Shown: positions 1 through 12,129 of the stretch, piece after piece | Layout of the letters: each line of letters opens with the position of its first letter | Numbering within the stretch: the stretch's first letter is position 1 | DNA from: Melastoma dodecandrum | Lineage: Eukaryota; Streptophyta; Magnoliopsida; Myrtales; Melastomataceae | Reading direction: 5' to 3' | Assembly (NCBI GenBank): GCA_029817715.1 | Contig: JARUPY010000587.1 | Coordinates: 62,001 to 126,000 of the forward strand | DNA length: 64,000 nt | The notes under the pieces: model-generated | What the model saw: the letters and a program-made list of their open reading frames with translations, nothing else | Told to the model about the DNA's origin: nothing | Database searches by the model: none | Position numbers and translations under genes: made by a program

Positions 1-571
1 CGCCCTAAAATAATCCGATTTAAGTCGGATCTCAAATTTATTCGTTGAGGATTTAAAAAAATCTATTTTGGTGAGAAATTTAATTAAATTAAAATCCGTC
101 AAGTTTTATCTGTACTCCATCAATGATAATGAAAATAGTCAATGTACTTCATAAGTCGGTACAACTTAGTTGTGGGCTCGTGTTAGTACAGTTGTAGTTT
201 TTCATGATTTTTCGAAAGACGTACGTAATTGATGACGCGTACGAAAATACGTGCGTAATCAATGACACAAATATAAATATATTATATTATTAATATTTAA
301 TTATTGATTTAACAAAGTCGATTTCGCATCTATAAATACTGAAATCAAATGTTTGATTTCTAAGTTTTTTTTTATCGATTGAATTCGATCGAGAATTGTG
401 TTGCTTTCGAAAGAAAAGTTTATAAGAACTCTTAAGGCTAGCACCTAAGTGCGAATTTGAATCATTTGATGCGTGCGTGGATATTTTTAGAGGAACATGT
501 GAGATTTTTGAAGCTTGCATCCGTAACAACGAGGTACGTTTTATTTAACGTTATTATTCGATTTATATGTA
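1..571. other. AT-rich intergenic spacer
   Basis: No coding region is recognisable. The stretch is AT-rich. Two similar short segments around 215-280 share a 'cgtacg..aat.gatgac' pattern, probably remnants of a local duplication. The right part (about 290-571) lies downstream of the minus-strand Bet v 1 gene and may hold its 3' UTR, but no convincing polyadenylation signal decides this. Confidence 0.5.
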
Positions 572-1118
572 TTACATAAATCCGAAACCGTGTTTCAGAC
601 AGTTTTTTTCGAAACAAGCTTCCACTGCGCCTGGTAAAAACCCTACATTCTGTGTCCCCCGTAGTGTGTAGTACGTGCTAGTCATCCTACTTACGCTCCC
701 ACCTTCGGCCACTGGCTCGATCTTTGCCTCATACACGAAGGTTTCGATCCTGCCCTCTGTTAACCGGCCCCTTTCCATCGCTGTGCACTTGTACGTCTGC
801 GTCTCTTCATTCAGCTCCTCGACTCGGTTCTTCACATATCCAGGTTCGCAGCCTGTATTCTTTGTTTTCATCAATTCCTAGGGTCGAGATAACAAAAGCT
901 GCCATCGAGGGGGTCTATTTGGATATCATCTTACCTTCAGCGAAGATGATGTGTCGGATGCTTTCGACCCCTCCCTCGGGCGGGTACACATCGACGCTCA
1001 TGATGACTTGTGGCACGAGCTTTGGGATGAGGTTTGGATAGTCGACAACCAAGGCCTGGAACAACCTTGCCGCGGGAACCGGGGAAGTGTACTCATCGCT
1101 CACTGTAACTACGCCCAT
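572..1118 (-). CDS. Bet v 1 / PR-10 / MLP-like protein
   Basis: Two exons on the minus strand: 1118-935 (184 nt) and 852-572 (281 nt), with an 82-nt GT-AG intron. The product is 154 aa. Exon 1 begins MGVVTV and ends inside the FAEG codon. That 184-nt first exon and its phase-1 junction are the usual Bet v 1 gene structure. Exon 2 continues CEPGYVKNRVEEL, the counterpart of the family's 'YVKHRVDEL' strand. The acceptor at 853-854 was chosen because it alone keeps the frame. Known family members have a START-like fold with a hydrophobic cavity that binds small ligands such as flavonoids, cytokinins or lipids. Here the glycine-rich loop, normally GDGGxGT, reads PPEGGVES and is clearly diverged, so ligand or phosphate-loop behaviour may differ. 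The protein is slightly shorter than the usual 158-161 aa. Family confident; exact role unknown. Confidence 0.85.
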
Positions 1119-1192
1119 AATGATCTCCAAGCACTAGAACTTTCGTCTCTGATGGTTTTTGTTTGAGATCATCCGGGAGAGGAAGCAGCATG

Positions 1193-1200
1193 CTTTATAG
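1193..1200 (-). promoter_or_regulatory. Probable TATA box of the Bet v 1-like gene
   Basis: On the minus strand the sequence reads CTATAAAG, about 75 nt upstream of the ATG at 1118. This leaves room for a short 5' UTR. It is the only TATA-like element near the start. Confidence 0.5.
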
Positions 1201-1204
1201 CCCG

Positions 1205-2943
1205 AAATGCAAGGTTGGTTGGACCAGCATCTCAGTCGCAATCGGCGGCCGTCCCTTCCTTTTCCGAAGTGAAGCAACTGCTAAAAACAAATATAAAAGA
1301 AGTCGTCGAATGGTGGGTGCAGGGACCAGTGAAGATCTGCTGATGCAGAATCTGGGTAGTTCTTGAAATCTAACTTTATGCTCGGAAATGAACAGGGCTC
1401 CTAACCTTGTCATTCTCATTCGCTTAGTGATTGAGTTCCATTCGTGCGGTAATTAACAGGGAGGGAAGCATTGTAACATCACTTCCTAGTTGCCGAGAAC
1501 AACCGGGATTTCGTCGAGCTCTCGATTTGATCGAATTTCTGGGCATTATTAACCGTTTTCAGTTATTCGTAGAGTCTGTCTCACCTAGGCTGAAGACATT
1601 ATTAACAAGTCACAGGAGTGATGTTTTCGTGTCCTGTTGATGGCTTACGATGTGATTCTCTTCCGGGAATAGACACAATCCATGCAAGTGATCTTCCCAA
1701 TCTCGACCCAGCATTCCTCGGGGCGACAACTGCAGAGCAGGACGTGAGATCCTCACTAAACGGCTTTATGTGAGCACCCTTCCCTTAGTCTCCGACAAGA
1801 ATTTCGCAACGAACACGATGGAAAAGGCTTATTCCCGAGAATATTAGAAAGTACCTGTCAGAGGCGAATGTCTTAGTCAGAATACGATTGAACTGCATTT
1901 ATGGAGACTATCGAGATTTGCCATATAATAAACTCAATTTCATGTAGGATAGAGATTAGAGTCCAGTCTAGTATATATAGCGTAGCGAGCTATTCCCTCT
2001 ACAGCTAATTGCTTTTAGAAAGGAACCTCATTGGATTTATATGTTGGGTTCGACGTATAGGCCAGAGTCCCAAGGACAGCTAATTGCTTTTAGAAAGGCA
2101 TATCCTTAGTACCGTAAGGACAGTTTGTTCACCAAACACCGAGTAAACGACATCGAACTGCGACAAGAAAAACGAAACAAAAGCTCAGGTCAGTCTCCCA
2201 TCAAGTCCCACCTCTCCCTCTCCAAAGGAACACTAAACTTGAACAAAGCAAACACCAGCATCCATTACTTACGGCGCATCCGCACGCTAAGGGACAGCAC
2301 ACGACGACCAAGGTGCTGGAAACGAGCATAGGAGTGACGGAGTAGTAATCTCCCGGAGTGGGAGGAGGTGATTCCCTGAATCCGAGGATGCTGCGGTCTC
2401 GACCTCCGTCGTAGTCGTCAAGAGCCTAACTTCTTCTCCCCCATTATCACCGCCACCACCGCCACCGCCACCGTCTTCCTTTACTGGTCTGAACACTGTA
2501 ACATCCACTCCCAACTCGAAAAAAGATTCGATCGACCGTCTCAGTCCGTTGACCACTTCCACTATAATTTTCACCGAGCCCTAAATCACGTGCGTCGGTT
2601 TCTAAAATATTATTCTTGTACGTCGTTGATAGGGAAATCAAATCGCAGTATAAATTTAAAGCCCGGCCCAAAATGGCCCAAATTAAAGTCACTGGACTGG
2701 GCTCTGAAACATACGGCCCATCCACTGTAAGCATCTCCAAACCATATATTTAATTTTTCTTTCTTTTTTTTTTTGTTTTTTAATTAGCTCAATCGGACCG
2801 ATACCGACCTTTTGCCGGTCCGTCCCAGGGATAAGGAAGGAAGGAAGGAAAGATATTTCGATTTCTTTTGCCTTCCACTCTCTTTCCCCTCTCCTCCTTA
2901 CTCTCGACTGAATCCTCCTCCAAATCCCTAGACAAGAAGGTCC
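1205..2943. other. Intergenic region with no supported gene
   Basis: Only short open frames occur, with no recognisable domain. A minus-strand frame at 2287-2574 holds a polyglycine run encoded by a GGN microsatellite (about 2449-2472) and lacks an ATG, so it is not called. A perfect direct repeat of about 23 bp (core AGCTAATTGCTTTTAGAAAG) occurs at 2001-2023 and again at 2076-2098, 75 bp apart. Pyrimidine-rich sequence at 2870-2940 is the likely promoter and 5' UTR of the next gene. Confidence 0.5.
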
Positions 2944-4607
2944 ATGGAGTCGGCTTTGGCGGTCCTCCTCCCGGCGTATGTTCCCACCTCCTCCCCCGTT
3001 CCTTGCTGGATGCCTTCCCTCCACCACCAACCCCGCATTCGAATACCTCCTTCGATGAGCCTGGGTAGATCGCTCCCTCTGTCGAACGCGGTTCAACCCT
3101 CCGGGAGGCTCCGTGCGGCTGCTCCGGAAGCATCCGTTGCTGCCGCCGAGTCCGACTCTTCTGCCGAGGCTGCCAGGAGGCTTTACATTGGCAACATCCC
3201 TAGAACTGTCGACAACGCCGAACTAGCCAGCTTAGTTGAGGAGCATGGCGCCGTTGAAAAGGCCGAGGTTGATTATATAGCTCATCGAATTTCTTCCTGT
3301 GCGCATTGTTATTGCCCTGCTGTAGTAATGCTTTAGCTGATTCTGGCGTATGATGGTAATTGTCCTTGCGCCATGGGCTCCAAGGTCTCTGTTTCGTGTG
3401 TCATTGCTTCGGTTTGGTTTTTCATACAGGCAGATTTAAGAGAAGTGAAGCCTCTGGTCTTTTAGCTATACTCGGATGAGCTTGTTCGTAGATCCCTGTT
3501 TAGAGGGATTTTAATCATTATTATTATAGTTGTTGTTAAAAGGTTTTGTTAGGAGGCTGATATCCATTCTTTCTTCCTCAAAAGGTAATTTATGATAAGT
3601 ATAGTGGGAGAAGCCGCCGCTTTGCGTTTGTGACGATGAAGACAGTTGAGGATGCAATTGCAGCCGTTGAGAAGCTGAATGGAACGGTAAGCTTATGCTT
3701 AATCCCCACTTCCCTCTCTCTATCTTTTCTTATCTAATTAGCTGGTGATGTTATGAAGATAAAAGAAGCATTTGCTATGATATGTGAATGACCCTTGGTA
3801 GATTTTAAAGTAGTATATGGCCCTTCAATTGTTGAACACATTGCCAAACAAAATCATTATTGAAGTTATTCTCTTAATTCTAAACAGCAAATTGGCGGCC
3901 GAGAAATTAAAGTAAACGTGACGGAGAAGCCTTTGACTTTGGTGGATTTGTCGCTCCTTCAGGCTGAAGAATCACAGTTTATTGATAGTCCTCACAAAGT
4001 TTATGTTGGAAATCTTGCCAAATCAGTAACTACGGAGACATTGATGGAATTTTTCTCTCAAAATGGGAATGTGCTTAGTGCAAAAGTCTCCCGCGTTCCG
4101 GGCACATCCAAGTCAACGGGGTTTGGATTCGTGACATTTTCTTCAGCTGAGGAAGTTGAAGCTGCCATTTCCTCAAGCAACAATGTTGTAAGTTGTTTCC
4201 CATCCATGAGTCCATCGTAATGCTTGCACCTGGCCAACTCTGCTGACTTTGATTTATCGGTGCAAGTTTAGCCCCTCTGCACAAGTTAAGGTTTACATCT
4301 TTGGTTTAAAATTTAATCTGGTACTGAAATTTCAAGAATAGCTTGGCAGCTTGTCGAGATGAAATCTTAAATCTGGGCCACTTTGTTCATCAAATGTCAT
4401 TAATTTCTGTCTTGCGATTTGGGAAAGTAGTTTGAAAACATGTTGTCAAGTATTTAGGTGATCTGCTCCTCTACCTTGGGGTGATTACGGAAATCTTCGT
4501 GAACTTTGTTTTTGCTTCGTGTTTGTTTTGTTACCTTTTTACTCTTATTAATCCGTGCATGCATGCAGATGCTGGAGGGACAAAATATTCGTGTAAACAA
4601 GGCGTGA
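2944..4607 (+). CDS. PSRP2: Plastid-specific ribosomal protein 2 (two-RRM chloroplast RNA-binding protein)
   Basis: Four exons: 2944-3267, 3585-3686, 3888-4187 and 4569-4607, giving 254 aa. All introns are GT-AG and the phases fit. Residues 1 to about 60 form a Ser/Ala/Pro-rich, acid-poor leader, as expected of a chloroplast transit peptide. RRM1 (about residues 78-155) has RNP2 LYIGNI and RNP1 SRRFAFVT. RRM2 (about 175-254) has VYVGNL and STGFGFVTF. The motifs VEEHGAVEKAEV, YDKYSGRSRR and KVSRVPGTSKSTGFGF match the Arabidopsis PSRP2 type (At3g52150) closely, and the length is nearly the same as that protein's. Family members associate with the plastid 30S ribosomal subunit and bind RNA. The start is the first ATG of the frame and begins a plausible transit peptide. 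The final exon is only 39 nt. Complete, with nothing broken. Confidence 0.93.
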
Positions 4608-6179
4608 TTTGGGAGAGCTGCATCTTATCGATTTAGGCTGCTCACCTCTTTTTACTAAATCAAATTTTGGTAGGGTTGATGGAAACAAGGAAATTTTTTA
4701 TTAACATTACTTGTCATGCGCGTGTATCTTTTGTTGTTTCCTTGTTCCGGTGGAAAGATTGGGGGCATGCCCAATGGATGCAGCAAAACACAAGCCGAGG
4801 GTGTGCCTTGGCAGTAGTAGTTCGCCCTTCCTTTCTGTTTAACAGTTCGGTAGGTTTTATTTCAACGTGTTCTTCTACGGAGTAAAAGGGAGGAAAATAT
4901 TTTGAATGAAAGAAATTTCCGGAATCAAAGTTTCTCTTTGGACCGAGTCTATTTTAGTTGCAATGCAACCATTTATAGTAGTTAAATCATGGGTTCCGGC
5001 TAATTTCATCGATAATCATCATCCTTGTACGCCATCAAGTATGCCATTTATAGTAGTTAAATCATAGTATATATGTATGTATAGCATGTACAAGTAAATA
5101 GTTCTTCTCTGTTGATGACGATCACGTACGCAAAATACTCACGAGTTTAGTCTGTAAAGTCCTTGAGATCAAGGTAGACACGCACATCTGACATGATGAC
5201 CCAAGGGTACTCCCAGCCTACCAGCGCAAGCGAACAGACTAAAATGGGGCGTCACCGCGGATGGTCAAAAGACAACAAATTATGAAGATCATAACTTTTT
5301 GTAGATTAGAGAGTTTTCCGAGGAGTGCCTTCGTTAAGAATGAAGTCCCGATCAGCAGGGAACTCAAGCACATTCCCGTCCCAGAAACCAGAAGAGTATG
5401 GTCTTTTATCTTAAGAATCGTCGGATTTAGAACCGAAGGAAAGCCAGGATGGGATGTCGTGTTCCTAATCCTACCCTCACGAGTGGAAGTCGTCCGTCCG
5501 GCTTTGCCTGCTACATCATGCTTTCTGCAGATACCAGGATTTGAATGATGGCAATGGCGATGGATGCTCGCGATACTGCCCGAGTACCCAGCCAGAGGAA
5601 CCGGATAGGTCGCGTCTAATTTACAAGTACGATGCACAGAGAATGCAAAGCGAGGTTAGTTTTTTAACCCCACCAGCTGCTTCCACGCTATTGAGCCTAA
5701 TGTAGTGGGAGAATGCATCGGAAGCCCGAGAATTGCATGACAAGCATTATCACCAGTCCTACCTGCATCGGACAATGCACGCCATTATATTAAAAGGAAT
5801 AATAAACAAAAAGCCTAGCAAAATCACGAGGGAACCTCCCCCCTAATTATACTCGCTGTTAATCACCATCAAATTTACTTAATCACGTATTATCAAGGTA
5901 GTAATAACTAGCAACTTTCACCAATGTTTAATTATTTTTTTTCTTTTTTTCTTCTTTATCTGTCGATACAAAGGAGAAACCGAAATGGTAGTATGGGTTT
6001 TAAGCTCGGCCCAAAAGGCCCAATATGGCCCATCTACTGAAAGAATTGCGAGCCCAAAATTGCAGGCCTAATTAATTCGGCACTTTGGCGCCAAGATCTC
6101 CCTCCCCTCCCATTTCTTATTTGTTTCTTCCCGAGAAATCAAAATCCGGGAGTTTCGGTAGCTCTACCGGACGCCCCAA
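4608..6179. other. Intergenic spacer between PSRP2 and the OB-fold gene
   Basis: The first 300 bp or so are probably the PSRP2 3' UTR. A direct repeat of about 22 bp (core CATTTATAGTAGTTAAATCA) lies at 4970 and again at 5045. An open frame at 5239-5637 on the minus strand has no recognisable domain and is not called. Sequence from about 6000 to 6179, with the plant-promoter-like motifs GGCCCAA and GGCCCAT, is the likely promoter and 5' UTR of the next gene. Confidence 0.5.
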
Positions 6180-9100
6180 ATGGAACTCGACCTTCGACGT
6201 GGCGGCCTTGGGGATCACGATGAAGAGGAGGACGATCGGTTCCTTTCGTTTATCGAGCGCGCGAGGTCGGCGATCGTGCCAGAGACGGCCCAGTTTAACT
6301 GCCTTGAGCGCCGGGGCGAAGGGATGGAGTCCGCAACGCCTGGATGGGGCTGGATTGCCTCTAGGGTCCTGAGAACTTGCGGCGTGTATTCCAGCGGCGT
6401 TACTGCCGCCATCTTGCTCGCGGATCTTCACCAGGTGACTGACTGGGGACGGCGATCCTTGTTGTGCTGTGTTCTCGCACGCTGCTGACCTGTTGGAAGT
6501 GAACAAGTTTTGGGGTCGATTGATAGGTTGTAGATTAGATCTATGTAACGAATTGATGGCTTGGCTTTTGAATATATTCTTGGTTTCCCTCATTAACTCT
6601 GTGAATTAGGTCTGGTTATGTTGTATGTACCGGTCTTTGGAATCTCAACAATGGGCAGTATTCTCAAGAGTTCACTGTTTTGAGTCTTTGAAAATCAAAA
6701 TGTCTCGTGTATTTTTGTGACGATTTTTGTTCTTTATTTGTCAGGCATGGCATGACCAGCATAGGAGTAGTATCTCAAAGAAGAGGCCAGAGTGCGTCAA
6801 GCTGTTGCAGAGGAATCATCGGAGGTCGAAGCTTCCCAATACAGTCACCATTGACTCCATATATGAGAAAAACTTCTTCTCCTTGAACAGCGTCTTGGAG
6901 GCAGTCATAGTCGATGTTCATGTGCTTCCAGGTATATAGATTAGTATACATAAATAGTAACGTCCATACGAGCATGTAAGCATTAGTTATTTCCGTACCT
7001 TTGAACTGTACATGACCTTTTTTTAGCAGAATTCTTGTCAGTACTCTTTTCGTCTGAAGCTATCGACTGCTTCACCTCTTTCAGGCACAAATGTCTACAT
7101 GCTTACTATGGGGGATTTTTGGAGTTCGAATACCATAGACCTTTATCTCCATCGTAGGTAGCTTATGTTGTGATTCGGACAGAGTTATAGCTTATGTTGC
7201 CACTGCTGCAACTTGATGGAATCTCAATGGGTCCTGTTTTCAGGTACTATGATTTGGTACAGCCGCCGAATGGGATTCTAAAGAAGGGCAGGGAAGTTTT
7301 TCTGACTGGATGTCATCTTCGAACAGCTGTTGAAGGTTTTGGCAATACAAGGCTTTTGCCAACAGAATATTTGATTATCCTTCTAGATGAGGTAACTATT
7401 GGCCCCGGTAATACGAGATTATCCTTGTGCATTGTATCTAGAAAACACATTCTTTTGTTTGCTGCAGGATCAAGATGATGATGCTATACTTCTGGGAGCT
7501 CAGTTTTGCTCAGATACTTTTGCCTCCATTTCCGCAAATGCTGTCAACACTGGAGTTTCTTACTCATTATATGCAAGGTAACACTCTTGTGTTTGCTTTG
7601 TGGTTTTCAAATTAATTTATTGCTTATAAAATATGGCGGCCTGAATGATGTAGACTGCTTTGACCTTGCTTAATCCTCACTATAATGAGTTCAAGGGATT
7701 GATGGTGGGATTTCATTGCATAGGATTGAATCGATAGGTGCACAGGAAGAGATCGGAAGTCTTCAAAGGAAACAAATCACCCTAGTCGACAGCGATGGCA
7801 GCAAATTAAAATTTCTTTTATGGGGGGAACAAATTCTTCTTGCTAATCTTTTTAGGTATTCATTCACTACGGCCCATTGTTTCGCCAATTTTTCTGGAGA
7901 TTCTACTTCTGACTAACTATTCAGTGTAGGAAGTATGGTTGCATTAGACAGGCCATATATTGCTAGTTCTGTGGAGAATACCCTTCACTTGGAGGAGGAG
8001 CTTTGTCTTGAGTATGGAAGTGCAACCCAATTGTACATCGTGCCTTACATTCAACAAGAAGAACAGGTATGCCGTGAACTGGGCTGTTGATGTCTTCCGG
8101 GAACATTAGCATCCTAAATATTTATGATAACTTTGTTATCCACCAGGTGTACGTCGCTTTGTCCGGAAACTCTCAGAGGTCAAGGTTGATGGCTACTGTC
8201 GATCCTAGCCAGAGCCCACTGGTTTCTCAAGTAACATTGCCATGTGACTCCCAGGGATCAGTTGACTTTACGAACTACCCCTTTAGAGTGAGTTTTTCTC
8301 TGAATTTTTTTTTATGAGTCACATGCATTGACGGCAAAGTCGTACTGCCCCATACCAGAAATTTAATTTAGGTGCTAGTGATACTGGATTTAGAGCTCAA
8401 TGACTCCTTCACGTGACAAATCTGGGTGCAGAGGCGTCTTTTCAGCTGCTATATCAATGAAACTGCAGATTTCCTTATACAAAATGCTTTATGCAATCTG
8501 AGTTTTACCTGCACGATGTTTTTCTGGTGAAGCATGTGATGTAACTCAAGCTGATGCATTCCTCTACTCAGCTGGGTCTAGTTTTTGTGATGCAAAAGTT
8601 CGTAATAACCAAATTCCATGATGCTGTGAATCGTTCATAGTCGATGACAGTTCTTCACATCAGACTATCTGATGTTGCTGGTGTTGGATAGTTTGGTGGT
8701 TCATCTTGAGAATTTACATTACTGAGTTGCCTGAACCACTGGAACGACTTGCGCAGCCATTTATTGTTGACCTGCGACACAAGATGACTGGGATTACTCT
8801 CTATGGCGTTATCACTGACATCTACAGAGAAACAAATGAAGCTGCTTTTGTGTTCTCTATGAAGTTAGAAGATGCAACTGGAGTAGCATGGATAAGGCTA
8901 CATTTTGGTGAATCATGGTGACAGAATCTGATGCTATCTATCATTCTTAACCAATCGCTGCTAAATGCTCGTCCACCATTTACTGATGAGTGTATTTATG
9001 TTTACTAGGTCTTTGAGAAGAATAAGTGTAGGCCATACAGTCTATATTTCGGGGATGACATCTTCCATGTCCAAAAGGATGCGGTAGGTACTCGTGTTCT

Positions 9101-10034
9101 TGTGATGCTATCACATCTTCTTCATCCAATAGAGTTAGGAATTAAATAATCCCTAATGTTCTCGTGTTTTTACTTTAGCCTTCCCCTGGGAACTTGAGCA
9201 TTGTCTGGCAGGGAAAATTCTCTAGTAAACTAACCAAGTCAGCATTAATTTTATTTTTTGGTTCTTATACAGCCTGGAGTTATCATGGTTTGAAAATGAT
9301 CCTGGAGCTCATGTCGTTAATATTAGCACGCTCCCCTCAATGTTAAACTCATCCTGTCTGCACAGACTATCCTGCCTCTCCAATGTGTTAAGTGGGACTA
9401 CCTCAACTCATGTGGGTTTCCTGTTTGGATAGATTATCATTATATTGATGTTTGCGGTAATTTGATTCCGATCGATATTCCTGACATTTTCGTTGTGCTC
9501 ATGCATATTTGCAGATATGTAAGGTGTGGCTTAGCCAGATAGAGGAGTGTCAAATAGAAGTGAGGGAAACTCACGTGCGGTGCGGTCACTTCATTTGGAA
9601 ATCAGCAGATGGACTCCCCAAATGCTCCTTCTGTGACTGTAAGTGTTCCTCTGAAGTCGTCAACACTTTCCTTCTCAAGATAACCGTGGCAGACGAGATG
9701 ACAAAGGTTTGTGCCTGGTGCTCCGGCCAAACTGCTTCAGAGTTGCTGCAGATTACGCCGGACGAGTTCTACATGCTGCCTGAGGTACCTCCCGCATAAC
9801 TCCATTTTAGTTCCGTTTCTTGACCTGGGATTGCACGTGAATCATTTCGTCTCAGCTTATCTTGTCACCTTCCTTGTGCAGGATGAACAACTGATATATC
9901 CCTCGTCCCTGGAGAATGAGAAGTTCACCGTCGCCATCGTCAATTGCCAAAAACGTAGCAATGGATCGAGGAGGCGCCTACCACCCGGAATCGACAAAAT
10001 CCTGTGGGAGATCACTGGTGCATCGAAATCTTGA
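6180..10034 (+). CDS. OB-fold nucleic-acid-binding protein, Cdc24/RPA-like
   Basis: Thirteen exons: 6180-6434, 6745-6931, 7085-7157, 7244-7391, 7468-7577, 7724-7855, 7925-8066, 8147-8287, 8757-8917, 9009-9083, 9273-9411, 9515-9784 and 9882-10034. They join in frame to 661 aa, ending ITGASKS-stop. The acceptor of exon 9 at 8755-8756 was chosen by phase and because it restores a continuous PFR-PFIVDL strand. Successive segments look like OB folds, for example TNVYMLTMGDFWSS, KQITLVDSDGSKLKFLLWG and GITLYGVITDIYRE followed by FSMKLEDATGVAWIRLHF. The C-terminal part holds a cysteine cluster, CGHFIW..CSFCDCKC (about residues 540-560), a possible zinc ribbon like that in RPA1 C-terminal domains. 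I infer single-stranded DNA binding in replication, repair or meiosis, by resemblance to Cdc24/RPA-family OB proteins. The exact orthologue is not certain. Confidence 0.8.
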
Positions 10035-10403
10035 CCTGAGATGAACCTTACCACGTTAGTCCGGGCATTACTCCTTCCTCCCATATATTTAATCACGAAT
10101 TCAGTTATGGGCTTAGGCCCAAACAATTTCCCATCCTTAAAACCGCGCCGATAGATAATTTGAATTCGTCCCTTTGACATTGAGGTTTACATGCATAGAT
10201 GACGATGATAATGATATTATTCGTTATTATTTGAAAGGGGAGGGAAGTACATCTCCAAACATTGGACTGCACACGGAAGCCACACAAGACACCGAATATT
10301 TTGGAATCAGACGACAACAAACGGAAACGACGACCAACACTTGATATGCCCATTCATCCATGGCGGGCTGGGGTGGGAGGGGGATATGGGTGGTGGGTGT
10401 GCT
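10035..10403. other. Convergent 3' spacer
   Basis: Lies between the stop codons of the OB-fold gene (plus) and the second Bet v 1-like gene (minus). It should contain the two 3' UTRs. No other feature seen. Confidence 0.5.
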
Positions 10404-10975
10404 TCAGTAGTAGGACTCGGGGTGTGCGAGGACGTGCCCCTCAATGGCCTTGAACAGGCCGAAGATCTTCTCGTTGTCCTCCTTGAGCTCCTCCTCGGCG
10501 ATGTGGATGTCGCCGCGGGTGTGGTACTTGGTGTTGTTCTTGAAGATGGAGCCCCCGTCGGGGCTGCACTCGATCTTCACCTCGTACGAGATCTTCTCGT
10601 AGTGGTGCAGTGAGAGGAGCTCGCCCTCGACCCAGGTGTAGTGGTATATGAACTTGTCCTTGTCTATGAGATCAACCCTGTGCTTCGCATGCTTGAACTT
10701 GCTGCCTGCCAGGGAACCGAACAAATGAAACTTTAGTCTCCAGAACATCAGCATGAATTCAATAACTCTGGTATCGCGACGTCATCTCTACCTTCGGCGA
10801 AGGTGATCTTCTTCAGGGTGCCGGGGCCTCCGTCGCCCTCCAAGACATCACAGCTCTCGAAGATGTGAGGCACGATCTTGGGAAGGAGGAAGTCGGCTTC
10901 CAGGACGAAGGCCTTGAAGATCTTCTCGGGAGGGAGGCAGGATACGATCTCGAGGTGGTTCTCGACAACACCCAT
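10404..10975 (-). CDS. Bet v 1 / PR-10 family protein (major-allergen type)
   Basis: Two exons on the minus strand: 10975-10792 (184 nt) and 10705-10404 (302 nt), with an 86-nt GT-AG intron at the family's conserved phase-1 position. The product is 161 aa, the normal PR-10 length. It starts MGVVE. The glycine-rich loop is intact (EGDGGPGT, about residues 46-53), followed by LKKITFAEG and KHRVDLIDKDKF. The C-terminal helix contains KIFGLFKAIEGHVLAHPE. These features place it with the pathogenesis-related class 10 and fruit or pollen allergen proteins, which are cytosolic ligand binders often induced by stress. It keeps the canonical loop that the copy at 572-1118 has lost. A TATA box lies about 95 nt upstream. 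Confidence 0.92.
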
Positions 10976-11067
10976 GGTTTGCTGATATGTGATGTTATAT
11001 GACTCTCGGAGGTAAGGAAGGTGCCTTGTGGTTTGTGAGGAAGGTGGGGGTGCCAAATATGGCTTAC

Positions 11068-11075
11068 TTATATAG
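11068..11075 (-). promoter_or_regulatory. TATA box of the PR-10 gene
   Basis: The minus strand reads TATATAAG, about 95 nt upstream of the ATG at 10975. Position and sequence are typical of a plant core promoter. Confidence 0.6.
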
Positions 11076-11079
11076 AAGG

Positions 11080-12129
11080 GTCCCAGAAGTCACACTCTAT
11101 TGCAATGAAATGTAGGATCAAAATTATCAACAAAACGGTAAGGTCGGCCGATACTCTACTACATCCCCCATAAAATAACATATCGATACGATTGAGTCCT
11201 TTGGGTTTCCGAAATAGTGTAAAAATTTTGGTAATAGTCTGACATGGTCCGAAATGTTGCACCCAATTAATCAGCAGTTTTGTTTGTTAGTTGTGAAAAT
11301 TTTCTATTAATGTATTTAAATTGAAAAAAACACGGATCTTTTTAGAAACAAATTCTTTGTTTCACTTGTCGATTTATGAGTATTAATCAAGGTGTTTTGA
11401 AACTAAAAACCTTATTTCAGGTAATAATTAATCAAAGGACACAAAAGTTTCATGAATTGGGGTAATAAAAGATTTTTCCTATGGGGAAATCAAGGGTCAG
11501 TGTCGTGAGATCATATAGGAGCAACTGCCCCACTCCAATGTACCATGAGTATCGACTCCGAGATGATAAATAAAATATTTGGGTTCGGTAAATCTGCAAT
11601 CGTCAAAGATCGTCATCCGGGATACCCTTCAGGAAATAAAAGTAGAAAAATGAAAATGTCAAATTGTCTTGAAGCAGTTGAGCACATGATGTATGTATGT
11701 TGTGTCCTGTCCCCTCCCATTATCATGTTTTGAAACTCACCATTCGTAAAATAATTTATAAAATTGGTAGGTCAAACATAAAATTTATCTACTAGTATTA
11801 ATAATTTTAAAACTCAAAGTCTTTTAAAAAATAAACTAATTCAGAATTCGTCCGAGCGCGTTCAAATTTTAAGTTTGTAACTCAGAGTTTTTCGAAAAAT
11901 AAACTAATTCTGAATTTATAATTTAGAGCTTTTCGAAAAATGAATCCTGAGTTATAAAGTTGTCGACGTTAGTTGATAAATTTTAGGTTTAATCGACTTA
12001 TTTCACAAATTATTTTTAGAAGAACAAGAGCTACTCCCGTTACCACTAAGCATTTATACGTTTGACGAAATGTTTATGTATAGTTTAGATTACTCCTGAG
12101 GGTATCAAATAATAATAAAACACCCCCAC
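11080..12129. other. AT-rich spacer before the duplicated block
   Basis: No gene seen. Between about 11810 and 11960 a short degenerate motif (AACTCAGAGTTTTTCGAAAAATAAACTAATTCTGAA-like) is repeated two to three times. The spacer ends in a C-rich simple repeat, (CCCCAN)n, at 12121-12145, where homology to copy B of the duplication starts. Confidence 0.5.

Noticed and set aside
2287..2574. Minus-strand frame with a glycine run
   Set aside because: No ATG, a low-complexity GGN repeat and no homology that I recognise.
5239..5637. 132-codon minus-strand frame
   Set aside because: No domain, no promoter or splice context, and composition like spacer DNA.
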